DNA of 64,000 nt from NORP240 sp942492445. Lineage in GTDB: Bacteria > Pseudomonadota > Gammaproteobacteria > Pseudomonadales > Pseudohongiellaceae. The notes under the pieces were generated by a model that worked only from the letters and a program-made list of their open reading frames with translations, was not told the DNA's origin and did not search any database. The position numbers and the translations under genes were made by a program. Location: the NCBI GenBank assembly GCA_942492445.1, contig CALOEW010000030.1, positions 1 to 64,000 on the forward strand, read 5' to 3'. Shown here piece by piece: positions 53,697 through 63,900 of this stretch. How positions within the stretch are numbered: the stretch's first letter is position 1; every line of letters starts with the position of its first letter.

Positions 53697-54631
53697 ATGT
53701 TTAGCATCGTTACAAGCTATTACTTCCGGATACCTGCGGCGCTGGTGCTGTTGTGTGCCATGACTGTCGTGTCGGCACAACAGGGGCAGGTGGCTGCCGC
53801 AGTCGGCGGCCAGCCACTGCTGCAACCGTTTGCGGAATCGACTGTCATTGATTTCCAACAGCAGAGCGATGTCAATTATCAGCTGGTGCTGGGCAGTATG
53901 CGGCGGATTACGGGTCGAGTTTAGTGCCGGAGCAGGCGGAGCGACTGCGCGGAAACCTGACCCGCATCACCTATGAGATTCCGCAGGGTTTCTCAGGCGC
54001 CGATGTCATCGATTTCTATCGTGCCCAGGCAGATGAACGGGGATATACCAGTCTTTTCAGTTGTAACGGCAGAGGCTGCGGTAACAGTAACTACTGGGCT
54101 AACGACGTTTTTGACAACCGTTTGCTGTACGGTCCGGAAAGAAACCAGTATTACATGGCACTGCAGGCTGACGGTGCCGACAACCGTACCAGCTATCTGG
54201 CAGTCTACGTAATAACCCGGGCCACTCGTCGACTCTATGTCCATCTGGAAGTTCTCGAAAGCAGTCAGGAAAGCGCAACGCCTACCCTGGAGTTGTCACT
54301 GGAGAACCTGCTGGAATACCGCAGCCTGCGGCTCTACAGCCTGGAATTCGATGACAGCGACAGGCTGATTGATCAGGGGGGCGTCGGAGCTGTGCTGCAG
54401 TTGCTGCAACAGAATCCGTCGCTGTCGGTCTACGTCGTAGCCCATATGGGGGGGACGGGGGATCTTGACGAGCTGTTGCGTCGTTCCCGGCAGCGGGCGG
54501 AGCAGCTGCGCGAGTTGCTGATTCAACAGGGGATCGATGGTGACCGGATTGTCGCGCGGGGGGTTGGCCCCCTGGCGCCACTGTGCAGTGAGGGGGATTG
54601 CGGAGCGCGGGTTGAGCTGGTGCTGCAGTAG
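53697..54631 (+). CDS. DUF4892 / OmpA-like envelope protein (frameshifted as read)
   Basis: A signal peptide (RIPAALVLLCAMTVVSA) starts the protein. A DUF4892 region with LTRITYEIPQGFSGADVIDFYRAQ follows, and then a C-terminal OmpA-like peptidoglycan-binding domain (SLEFDDSDRLIDQGG, ending in ARVELVLQ). As read, the first frame stops at 53922-53924 after ITGRV, while the rest continues in another frame with a GTG overlapping the stop (TAGTG). One missing T in GTTTA would restore V-L-V-P-E-Q and a single 312-residue protein. Translational coupling of two fragments is a less likely alternative. It is convergent with folE, 4 bases apart. Confidence 0.75.
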
Positions 54632-54635
54632 CCGG

Positions 54636-55181
54636 TTAACCACTCTTCACCAGGGACAGGAATTCGTTGCGTGTTGATTGGCTGTTACGAAACGCGCCCA
54701 GCATGCAGGAGGTGGTCATGACAGAGTTCTGTTTTTCCACTCCGCGCATCATCATGCACATGTGCTGAGCTTCGATAATGACGCCGGCTCCGGTACCTTG
54801 TGTCTGCGATAGGATAGCTTCCGCGATCTGTTTGGTGAGCCCTTCCTGGATCTGTAACCTTCGTGCGTACATGTCCACAATCCTTGCGATTTTGGACAGG
54901 CCAATCACCTTGCCCCTGGGAAGATAAGCTACATGGCACTTCCCGATAAAGGGGAGCAGGTGGTGTTCGCACATGGAATACAGTTCGATATTTTTGACGA
55001 TGACCATTTCATCGGAATCGGAAGGAAAGAGGGCGCCGTTGATGACGTCGTCGATCCTGAGGCGGTATCCGTGAGTCAGAAACTCCATGGCCTCCGCGGC
55101 TCTTCTGGGGGTGTCCCTGAGTCCCGGTCGCTCCGGATCCTCACCGATTGCTTCAATAATTCGCTGGTAAGCGTCGTCCAT
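54636..55181 (-). CDS. folE: GTP cyclohydrolase I
   Basis: FolE opens the ring of GTP to make dihydroneopterin triphosphate, the first step to folate. Zinc ligands lie in SMCEHHLLPF and in MTTSCMLGAF. GLSKIARIVDMYARRLQIQE and MMMRGVEKQNS are conserved. The length is 181 residues, typical of a type IA enzyme. It is divergent from prmB. Confidence 0.95.
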   Translation of the reverse strand: MDDAYQRIIEAIGEDPERPGLRDTPRRAAEAMEFLTHGYRLRIDDVINGALFPSDSDEMVIVKNIELYSMCEHHLLPFIGKCHVAYLPRGKVIGLSKIARIVDMYARRLQIQEGLTKQIAEAILSQTQGTGAGVIIEAQHMCMMMRGVEKQNSVMTTSCMLGAFRNSQSTRNEFLSLVKSG

Positions 55182-55301
55182 CCTCAGCCTCGAGATGCAG
55201 TGTAATCTGCTGTGCTGCTCGTTGAGCGGCTACCCTACGATACCCGGTAGGATTGGTAAAGATTTTTTTCTACGCCCGACCATCCCTGCTATGCTGCTGC
55301 C

Positions 55302-56183
55302 ATGAACGTAGCGGAATTCATGGACCGACTGGAGCGACGCTTCGAAGCAGCTTCGCTCTGCTATGCCCACGGTACCGATAATTCTCGGGACGAGGCCGCG
55401 TATCTGGTATTCAGCACCCTGTCACTGAGTTGGGATGACTACCCCTTGGTGCTGCAACAGGAGTTGACCGGCGCGGAGTTGGAGTTGCTGGAAGAGCGGG
55501 CGCGACGGCGACTAACCGAGCGCATCCCGACCGCGTACCTGGTGGGAACTGCCTGGTTCGCCGGTTACCCGTTCAGATCCGACCAGCGCGCCCTGGTACC
55601 ACGTTCACCGATTGCGGAACTGGTGCAGAACCGCTTCCAGCCGCTGCTGCCGGCTGCGCCGGATCGGGTTCTTGATCTCTGTTGCGGGGGTGGCTGTATC
55701 GGTATTGCCACTGCTCTGGAATTTCCCGATGCCCGCGTCGACCTGGCTGACATTTCTGCCGACGCACTTGGGCTTGCCAGGGAGAATATTGATCTGCATG
55801 GGCTGGCGTCGCGAATGGAAACCGTTCAATCCGACCTGTTCGACAATCTCGGCGGGCGTCGCTACGATTTTATCGTCTGCAACCCGCCTTATGTCAGCCA
55901 GGAAGAAGTGGATACTCTGCCTGCCGAATTTCGGCACGAACCGCGCTCCGGTCTGGTTTCCGGTGATCAGGGGCTGGAGCTGCCCAGTCGAATCCTTGCC
56001 GGGGCAGCCGACTCTCTGAACGAATCGGGCAGTCTGGTGCTGGAAGTGGGTTATTCCCACTCGCTGCTGACTCAAAGGTACCCGGACATTCCGTTTCTGT
56101 GGCTGGAATTTGATCGGGGCGGTGAGGGTGTGCTGAGGCTGACCCGGGATCAGTTGCTCGAGTACAGGCAGCGCTTCATTTAG
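55302..56183 (+). CDS. prmB: Ribosomal protein L3 N5-glutamine methyltransferase
   Basis: PrmB methylates a glutamine of ribosomal protein L3 and is a paralogue of PrmC. SAM motif VLDLCCGGGCIGIATALEFP is near residue 125, and the catalytic NPPYVS motif near residue 190. The N-terminal helical domain and LVPRSPIAELV match PrmB. The length is 293 residues. It lies directly upstream of aroC, a common arrangement. Confidence 0.93.
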   Translation: MNVAEFMDRLERRFEAASLCYAHGTDNSRDEAAYLVFSTLSLSWDDYPLVLQQELTGAELELLEERARRRLTERIPTAYLVGTAWFAGYPFRSDQRALVPRSPIAELVQNRFQPLLPAAPDRVLDLCCGGGCIGIATALEFPDARVDLADISADALGLARENIDLHGLASRMETVQSDLFDNLGGRRYDFIVCNPPYVSQEEVDTLPAEFRHEPRSGLVSGDQGLELPSRILAGAADSLNESGSLVLEVGYSHSLLTQRYPDIPFLWLEFDRGGEGVLRLTRDQLLEYRQRFI

Positions 56184-56204
56184 TGTACAATGCCCTGCTT
56201 TTCG

Positions 56205-56226
56205 CCAGGGTGCGCCCGGGTTTTTT
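56205..56226 (+). terminator. Candidate terminator between prmB and aroC
   Basis: CCAGGG and CCCGGG flank a 4-base loop, with one mismatch, and are followed by six T. The stem is short, but the T-run is good. Confidence 0.4.
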
Positions 56227-56264
56227 GCGCGACCAGGCGGCTAACCTGACAGGCCCCCGTTTCA

Positions 56265-57341
56265 ATGTCCGGCAACAGCATAGGCAGGCTTTTTACCGTT
56301 ACCAGCTTTGGCGAGAGCCATGGGCCGGCTATCGGCTGCATAGTGGATGGCTGTCCACCAGGTCTCGAAATCAGCGAGGCAGACCTGCAGGCGGACCTGG
56401 ATCGACGCAAGCCGGGACAATCACGCTTCACCACCCAGCGTCGCGAGCAGGACCAGGTGAAAATTCTGTCCGGCGTGTTTGAAGGAAGAACTACGGGAAC
56501 ACCCATCGGACTGCTGATCGAAAACACGGACCAGCGTTCCGGAGATTACAGCAGGATCAAGGATCAGTTCCGCCCCGCGCACGCGGACATTACCTATCAC
56601 TACAAATACGGATTCCGTGATTATCGCGGCGGCGGGCGGTCTTCGGCGCGGGAAACGGCCATGCGCGTTGCAGCCGGTGCGATAGCCAGGAAGTACCTGC
56701 GCCAGGAGGCGGGCGTGGCGATCAACGGCTATCTCAGCCAGCTGGGTCCCATCAAAGCCGAAACCATTGACCTGGACGAGGTGTCGAGGAATCCGTTTTT
56801 CTGCCCTGATGCCAGTAAGGTCCGGGAAATGGAGGATTTCATGGTAGCCCTGAGCAAAGAGGGCAATTCCATTGGTGCGCGAATCAACGTGATTGCCAGC
56901 GGTGTGCCCGCCGGTCTCGGTGAGCCGGTTTTCGACCGGCTTGATGCCGAGCTTGCCGCGGCGCTGATGAGCATCAATGCCGTAAAAGGTGTCGAAATCG
57001 GAGCCGGATTTCGCAGTGTCGAACAGAAGGGCACGGAACACCGGGATGAAATCACCCCGGGGGGGTTTCTCTCCAACAATGCCGGTGGCATTCTCGGCGG
57101 CATCTCCAGTGGACAGGATATTCTCGCCAGTATCGCCCTCAAACCGACTTCAAGCCTGCGCATTCCCGGTCGTTCCATCGACGTGCATGGCAACCCCGTC
57201 GAAGTGGTAACCACGGGACGTCATGATCCCTGTGTGGGAATTCGCGCTACCCCGATCGCCGAGGCAATGGTTGCTATCGTATTGATGGATCACTACCTGC
57301 GGCACCGGGCACAGAACACGGCAGGTTTCTCAAAGTCCTGA
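56265..57341 (+). CDS. aroC: Chorismate synthase
   Basis: AroC makes chorismate from EPSP using reduced FMN, ending the shikimate pathway. GNSIGRLFTVTSFGESHG at the start, DYRGGGRSSARETA and GGFLSNNAGGILGGISSGQDI are the three family signatures. The length is 358 residues (E. coli 361). It is intact. Confidence 0.97.
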   Translation: MSGNSIGRLFTVTSFGESHGPAIGCIVDGCPPGLEISEADLQADLDRRKPGQSRFTTQRREQDQVKILSGVFEGRTTGTPIGLLIENTDQRSGDYSRIKDQFRPAHADITYHYKYGFRDYRGGGRSSARETAMRVAAGAIARKYLRQEAGVAINGYLSQLGPIKAETIDLDEVSRNPFFCPDASKVREMEDFMVALSKEGNSIGARINVIASGVPAGLGEPVFDRLDAELAAALMSINAVKGVEIGAGFRSVEQKGTEHRDEITPGGFLSNNAGGILGGISSGQDILASIALKPTSSLRIPGRSIDVHGNPVEVVTTGRHDPCVGIRATPIAEAMVAIVLMDHYLRHRAQNTAGFSKS

Positions 57342-57507
57342 GCCCGGGGGCGAGTCCCGGTGTCGCAGGTCCCGGGGATGAACCGGCGAATGCAAGGCTG
57401 AGGCCGCTTTAGGATACTCATTGCCCGATGACCACGGGGCCGACACTGATTATCACGGCACAACACACTGATTGGTTTACAGAACGAACAGCATGAAGGA
57501 TAGAAAA

Positions 57508-58935
57508 ATGGCAGGTAAGACCTTGTACGACAAGATTTGGGATGCACATCTGGTAACGCAGCGTGCGGATGGCACTGCGCTGATCTACATCGATCGGCAG
57601 CTGATTCACGAAGTCACCTCGCCGCAGGCATTCGAGGGGCTGCGACTTGCCGGCCGTAAACCCTGGCGCCCTGAAGCCAATCTTGCCACCCCCGACCACA
57701 ATATACCGACCACGAGGGAAGAGCGCAGTCGCGGCCTGGAGGGTATTAAGGATCCCATTTCCCGAATCCAGGTAAAAACCCTGGATGACAACTGTCGGGA
57801 ATTCGGCATCCTGGAACTGGGCATGAACGATCTGCGGCAGGGAATCGTGCACGTGGTCGGCCCCGAACAGGGTGTGACGCTGCCCGGCATGACTATCGTC
57901 TGCGGCGATTCGCACACATCGACACACGGTGCATTGGGAGCACTGGCCCATGGTATAGGCACGTCCGAAGTGGAACACGTGCTGGCGACCCAGTGTCTGC
58001 TGCAGAAGAAAATGAAAAACCTGCTGGTGCGGGTCGACGGGCAGCTGGGGCCGGGAGTCACCGCCAAGGATATCGTACTGGCGATCATCGGCAGGATAGG
58101 GACTGCCGGCGGAACCGGCTACACCATTGAGTTCGCCGGTGATGCCATCCGCTCGCTGTCGGTCGAAGGGCGCATGACGGTCTGTAACATGGCCATAGAG
58201 GCTGGCGCCCGCGCCGGTCTGGTAGCAGTTGACGACACTACGCTGGACTACCTCAAGGGGCGCCCCTTTGCGCCCTCCGGGTCGTTATGGGAGCGTGCGG
58301 TCGTTGCCTGGAAAGAGCTGGTCAGTGACCCCGATGCGCATTTCGATCAGGTAGTGGAGCTGCAGGCCGGGGACATCGAGCCACAGGTAACCTGGGGTAC
58401 TTCGCCGGAAATGGTGGTGCCGGTGAGCGGGCGTATTCCCGATCCGGCCGGGGAGCTCGATGCCGGTAAGCGCAGTAACATCGAGCAGGCACTGAAATAC
58501 ATGGGCCTGCAGCCTGGCACGGCAATCAAAGACATTCAGCTGGACTATATATTCATCGGTTCCTGCACCAATTCCAGAATCGAGGACCTGCGAGAAGCGG
58601 CCCGGGTAGTTCAAGGCAAGAAAGTGGCCGACAACATTGAACTGGCGATGGTGGTTCCCGGTTCGGGACTGGTCAAGCAGCAGGCGGAAGCCGAGGGGCT
58701 GGACCGGATCTTTACTGACGCCGGGCTGGAATGGCGGGAGCCGGGCTGTTCCATGTGCCTGGCCATGAATGCCGATCAGCTTCCGGCGGGCAAGCACTGT
58801 GCGTCCACGTCCAATCGCAATTTCGAAGGCCGGCAGGGATTCGGGGGACGCACGCATCTGGTCAGCCCTGCCATGGCTGCGGCGGCCGCGGTCGCCGGCC
58901 ATTTTGTCGACGTCCGCCAGGCCAACATCGGATAA
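57508..58935 (+). CDS. leuC: 3-isopropylmalate dehydratase large subunit
   Basis: The large subunit of isopropylmalate isomerase in leucine synthesis. The [4Fe-4S] cysteines lie in FIGSCTNSRIEDLR and PGCSMCLAMN. VCGDSHTSTHGALGALAHGIGTSEVEHV is a family signature. The ATG at 57508 has AAGGA 7 bases upstream; ATGs further up are less likely. The length is 475 residues. leuD follows by 21 bases. Confidence 0.96.
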   Translation: MAGKTLYDKIWDAHLVTQRADGTALIYIDRQLIHEVTSPQAFEGLRLAGRKPWRPEANLATPDHNIPTTREERSRGLEGIKDPISRIQVKTLDDNCREFGILELGMNDLRQGIVHVVGPEQGVTLPGMTIVCGDSHTSTHGALGALAHGIGTSEVEHVLATQCLLQKKMKNLLVRVDGQLGPGVTAKDIVLAIIGRIGTAGGTGYTIEFAGDAIRSLSVEGRMTVCNMAIEAGARAGLVAVDDTTLDYLKGRPFAPSGSLWERAVVAWKELVSDPDAHFDQVVELQAGDIEPQVTWGTSPEMVVPVSGRIPDPAGELDAGKRSNIEQALKYMGLQPGTAIKDIQLDYIFIGSCTNSRIEDLREAARVVQGKKVADNIELAMVVPGSGLVKQQAEAEGLDRIFTDAGLEWREPGCSMCLAMNADQLPAGKHCASTSNRNFEGRQGFGGRTHLVSPAMAAAAAVAGHFVDVRQANIG

Positions 58936-58956
58936 ACCCGAAGGAGTATAGAGACA

Positions 58957-59607
58957 ATGAGAAAATTCAGTGTAGAAGAGGGTGTGGTAATTCCTTTGGA
59001 CCGGGCCAATGTGGACACCGATTTCATAATTCCGAAGCAGTTTCTTAAATCCATCAAGCGAACCGGATTCGGACCCAACCTGTTCGACGAGCATCGCTAT
59101 CTGGACAAGGGCGAGCCGGACTCGGACAACAGCAGGCGTCCACTCAACCCGGATTTCGTCCTGAACAAACCACGCTACCGCAACGGGACAATCCTGCTGG
59201 CCCGGGAAAATTTCGGCTGTGGTTCGTCCCGTGAGCACGCGCCATGGGCTCTGGACGATTACGGAATCCGGGTGATCATTGCCCCCAGCTTTGCCGATAT
59301 ATTTTATAATAATTGCTTTAAAAATGGATTGTTACCTATTGTTTTAGATAAAGAAATTGTTTCCAGGCTGTTCAACGAAGTAAGCCGGACCGAAGGCTAC
59401 TCACTGGCAGTGGATCTGTCCCGTCAGGTGATCACAGCCCCCACCGGCGAGGAGATTCCCTTCACGGTGGACGAGTACAAGAAGCACTGTCTGCTTAATG
59501 GCCTGGATGAAATCGGAGTGACCCTGCAGGATGCCGACGCCATCAGGCGGTTCGAGCGACAGTGGCGGGAGCATTCGCCCTGGTATTTCGGCCAGGCCGA
59601 CCAGTAG
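58957..59607 (+). CDS. leuD: 3-isopropylmalate dehydratase small subunit
   Basis: The small, swivelling subunit partner of LeuC. RANVDTDFIIPKQFLKSIKRTGFG and NFGCGSSREHAPWALDDYG are conserved. The length is 216 residues. Codons 114-135 (59296-59361, within DIFYNNCFKNGLLPIV) are extremely AT-rich, with two TTA leucines, unlike the GC-rich code around them. The protein sequence there is normal for LeuD. Confidence 0.96.
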   Translation: MRKFSVEEGVVIPLDRANVDTDFIIPKQFLKSIKRTGFGPNLFDEHRYLDKGEPDSDNSRRPLNPDFVLNKPRYRNGTILLARENFGCGSSREHAPWALDDYGIRVIIAPSFADIFYNNCFKNGLLPIVLDKEIVSRLFNEVSRTEGYSLAVDLSRQVITAPTGEEIPFTVDEYKKHCLLNGLDEIGVTLQDADAIRRFERQWREHSPWYFGQADQ

Positions 59608-59635
59608 CGGCAATCCATTGACGGAGAGAGACACC

Positions 59636-60657
59636 ATGAAAAAATATAACCTGGCGGTCGTCGGCGCTACCGGCGCTGTCGGTGAAGTCATGCTGAATAT
59701 TCTCGAACAGCGTAGCTTCCCTGTTGACCAATTATTTCCGCTGGCCAGCGAGCGTTCGGCTGGCTCGACCGTAATGTTCAAGGGACGCCCGGTCAAGGTG
59801 CAGGACCTGGCACAGTTCGATTTCACTCAGTGCCAGATCGGCCTGTTTTCGGCCGGAGGCAGTGTGTCGGCGGAGTACGCTCCCAAGGCGGGAGCGGCGG
59901 GCTGTGTTGTCATCGATAACACTTCCCATTTCCGCTACGACGATGACATTCCCCTGGTGGTACCGGAGGTCAACCCGGAAAGGATAGCCGACTACAGCAA
60001 TCGCAATATCATTGCCAATCCCAATTGTTCAACAATTCAGATGTTGGTGGCGTTGAAGCCAATTCATGATGCGGTGGGCATCAAGCGGATCAATGTGGCT
60101 ACCTATCAGGCAGTGTCAGGCACCGGCAAGGCCGCCATTGAGGAGCTGGCGAAGCAAACTGCGGATCTGCTCAATGGCCGCGAAGCGCGGAGTGCAAGGT
60201 CTATCCCAAGCAGATTGCGTTCAATGCCATTCCCCAGATCGACAAGTTCATGGATAACGGCTATACCAAGGAAGAAATGAAAATGGTCTGGGAAACCCGC
60301 AAGATCTTCGGCGACGATTCCATTCAGGTGAGTGCGACCTGTGTGCGAATTCCGGTTTTCTTGGTCATTCCGAGGCGGTTCAGGTAGAAACTGAAAAACC
60401 ACTGACTGACGGAGGAGGTCCGCCGCCTTCTTAAAGCCATGCCGGGGGTGGTGGTCATCGATGAACGCAAGGACGGCGGGTATCCCACCGCAGTTACTGA
60501 TTCTGTGGGCCAGGACGCAGTTTTCGTAGGTCGAATACGTCAGGATATCTCCATGAAAAACGGCCTGAACCTCTGGGTTGTCTCAGACAACGTACGTAAG
60601 GGAGCTGCACTGAATTCAGTCCAGATTGCTGAACTATTGATAAAAGACTTTTTATAA
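59636..60657 (+). CDS. asd: Aspartate-semialdehyde dehydrogenase (three frameshifts as read)
   Basis: Asd makes aspartate semialdehyde for lysine, diaminopimelate, methionine and threonine. The N-terminal VVGATGAVGEVML loop binds NADP and NPNCSTIQMLVAL holds the catalytic Cys. As read, the frame breaks near 60187 (one base lost or two gained after NGREA), near 60362 (a base lost in VFFGHSE) and near 60411 (an extra G before EEVRRLLKAMPG). All three downstream pieces match Asd, and the total is consistent with about 340 residues. Asd is usually essential for cell-wall synthesis, so sequence error is the simplest reading. It follows leuD by 28 bases. Confidence 0.9.
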
Positions 60658-60964
60658 TGAATACTTGCATGCGGTAGTGAAGAACTCGTCTGAGAAAAAT
60701 ATTGACCAAATCCGGGCGGCTTTGAGCAAATTCCCTTAAAATTACCCCGGGAGCGTCGTGAAAGGCGCTTAAATCGGTGGGAAACGGGTTTTTACAAACC
60801 TGAGGTGTTGAACCCAGGGTGCTGTTTTTTCAGGAATTAAAAATTCGAGTTGCGAGTTGATCGGTGTGCATGATGGAATAGACCGCAAACTGGATCGGCC
60901 CGTCCGCATCACTCAGACCGGAAATTCGGAGACCAGGGAATTTTTCGTAAGTAGGAAAGACTTT
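60658..60964. other. Intergenic region before fimV
   Basis: These 307 bases hold no credible gene. TTGACC (near 60702) and an AT-rich segment TTAAAATTA could belong to a promoter, but spacing to a -10 is poor. The GGTGTTGAACCCAGGGTGCTGTTTTTTC run has T6 without a clear stem. Confidence 0.35.
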
Positions 60965-63900
60965 ATGATGCGCAAAGCTGCTGCCGTTCTCACCGCAATC
61001 TGTTGTCTTGTCGCCAACCAGGTCCTGGCGCTGGGCCTGGGTTCACTGACCCTGGAATCCTCGCTTAACCAACCTCTGAGAGCACGCATCCAGGTTGTAG
61101 ACCTGGGTGGAGTCAGTCCTGCCGACATCAGCGTGCAAATGGCTTCGCAGCAGGATTTTCAGCGTTTCGACCTGGAGCGCAGCAATTTTCTTGTCAATGT
61201 GAATTTCGAGATCGAGCGGACCGCGGAAGGTGTGTTCGTTGTCCTCAGCAGTTCCCAGGCGGTGCGCGAGCCCTACCTCAGTTTTATTCTCGACACGCGC
61301 TGGCCAAGCGGTCGAATTCTCAGTGAGCATACGGTTCTGCTGGACCTGCCGGTGTTCAGCGACGGGCGTTCCGTGGCCGAGCCGATCAACCAGCCGGTAA
61401 GCCCGTCCGCGGAACCCCAGCAGGGTGTGGTGGAGCGTCAGGCGGCCGCTGCTGGAGCCGGACAGTCCGCTGCCCGGGTGGAAGAACCGGAACCTGAGTC
61501 TCAGCCGGAAGCAACCGGAGCGGTAGCTCGATCCGAGCAGGTTATTTCCGAGGCTCCCGTACTTCCGGACAACCTCGAGATTCAGGAATCCGACACTCTC
61601 TGGGAGATCGCCCTGCGCGTGCGCCCGGACAACTCCGTTTCGATTCAACAGACCATGCTGGCGATACAGAGGTTGAATCCTGAGGCCTTCGTGGGTGGCA
61701 ACATCAACCGGTTGCAGGCCGGCGCGACCCTGCAGATTCCGGATCTCAGCGATATTCAGAGCATCAACCAGCAACAGGCCGTGTCTGAGGTTTCCCGGCA
61801 GAATCAGCAGGCCGATCTGAACGTGGAGCCGCTAACTGCTCCCGGCACCGGCCCCAGGAGCCTTGCCGAGTCTTCGCAGCAGGGGCAATTGCGGGTATTG
61901 ACCGCCGAAGACGCGGAGCCGGCCGGAATCGGCGGCAGCGACGCAGTGGCAGCCGAGAACGAGGAACTGGATGCACGCATCGCGGCACTTGAGACACGGC
62001 TTGCCCTGCAGGAAGGAAGAGGCCGATCGTGTGCAAGTCCAGCAGGCTGAGCTGTTGTCCCGCCTCAATGATCTTGACGACCAGATTGCCTCGGCTATGG
62101 AGATTATCCGGTTGCAGGACCAGCAACTGGCGCAGTTGCGCGCCTCGCTGTCCGAAGCAGCCGCACAGGCGGCGGAGCAGCAGCTGGCTGCAGCTGAGGA
62201 AGAGTCCGCTACCGCCGTTACCCGGACTCTGCCAACTCAGGCAGCACCTGCCAGCTTTCTGGACAGCGTGTTAGGAGTTCTCTCCAACAGCTCGACTCTG
62301 TTGATTGTGGTAGTGCTGGTGGTGCTGTTGACTGTAATGATGCTGGTGCGGCGTAACCGTGCTGTTACCGCCGAGGGTCTGGAAGAGGACTTTGCCGGTG
62401 ACCTGGAGCCGGAGAGCCTGGGCCGTGACCTGGCTGGTGACGGGCAGCTGGAGCGTAATTTTCCGGATCGGGAGCAGGGTAGCGATCAGGGCCTCACCAG
62501 TGTTGCCGCGCTCACAGGGGCTGGTTTGACAACCGCCGCTTTAGCGGGACTGGAGCAGGATGACGAAGACGAGGAGGACGATCAGCTGGCAGCAATGGCC
62601 GACGACGACTCTGGTGAAGACCCGTCAGAATGGGATCTGGACGACACGGACGAGGAAATCGGAGCCGCTCATGCCTCGGATTTCGATGAGCAGGATGAGG
62701 ACGAGGAAGCCGAGCTGGAGGCTGACCCGGAGGAGTTGCTTGCAGAGGAAGATGATTCCGGAGATGTGATTGACTTCGAACTGGAAAGTGGCGGCGCAGA
62801 CCCGGAAGCGGAAGACGACGACATAGAGGTCCTGGATTTCGATATAGAGGACTTCCTGAACGACGACGAGGACGAACAATCAGTCGATACCGGCGCCGAT
62901 GATGAGGACAGCCCGGAATTGGACGACGGTGATCACGGAGTGGATTTTGAGCTTGATACGGACGCCGGGGAGGAAGAAGAAGCCGACGCCGACGACGAAA
63001 GTGTCGCCTATCAAGGCATCGACTACACGTCAGATTCCGGGGATGACGTCGAGCCGCTTGAACAGCAGGAGGCCGACGCCGAGCAGCCGTCCACAGACGA
63101 TGCGGACGGGGACAGTGTGGAAACTCTGGATTTCGACCTGAGTGATACCGGAATCGACGAGTTCGACAGCCAGGATTCTGAAAACACCGAAGCCGGGGAC
63201 AGTGCGGCGACGGCAATCGAAACGCTGGACTTCTCCCTAGAGGATGACGAAGCCGGAGGAAGGGCGGGGTCCGACAGGCAGGGGGCTGCCGACGACACAG
63301 CGGTCGATTTCGAGCTGAACGGGCAGGATATTGAAGCCGGGGGTTCAGAAACCCTGGACAATGAGTCGGCGCAGCAAGAGGAAGGAGGATGCGGATTTCG
63401 AGGCCGAAGCAGCCGAAGACTCTGTCAATGCGGAATCGGCAGGTACGATAGAAGAGGACCTCGAGGATGCAATTGACTTCGATGGGGCGGAGGACCAATC
63501 GGAATCCACGTCAGATATCGAAGTGGACCTGGAGAGTGAGCAGATCGAGCCCGGGCGCCATATTGAAATAGAACTTGAAGACGAGGCGGAGCAGACTTTC
63601 GACCAGGGCCAGACTGGCGACCCGGAACCCGGTGCTGAGGTTGTGGTCGATCTGGCAGAGGACGAACCGGAAGCAGACGACCAGACTGCCGCTCCGAAAG
63701 AGCGGGCTTCCAGCCTGGAGGACGACACTGAGGACTCCGACGAACCGGCCACGGGTTATGAAGAGTTCGCCAGATCAACCCGAGGCGCGGAAGCAAACGG
63801 TCCTGACCTGGCGGAGCCGGCAGCCAACGATCAGGAACAGGAGGCCGACGAGGCATCGATCGTAGAAGAGAGCGATGACGATTCGAAACCGGTTGCCGCC

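Noticed and set aside
59305..59310. Promoter inside leuD for asd
   Set aside because: TATAAT is present, but the 17-base upstream position is CCCCCA, and the whole patch is AT-rich by chance or transfer.
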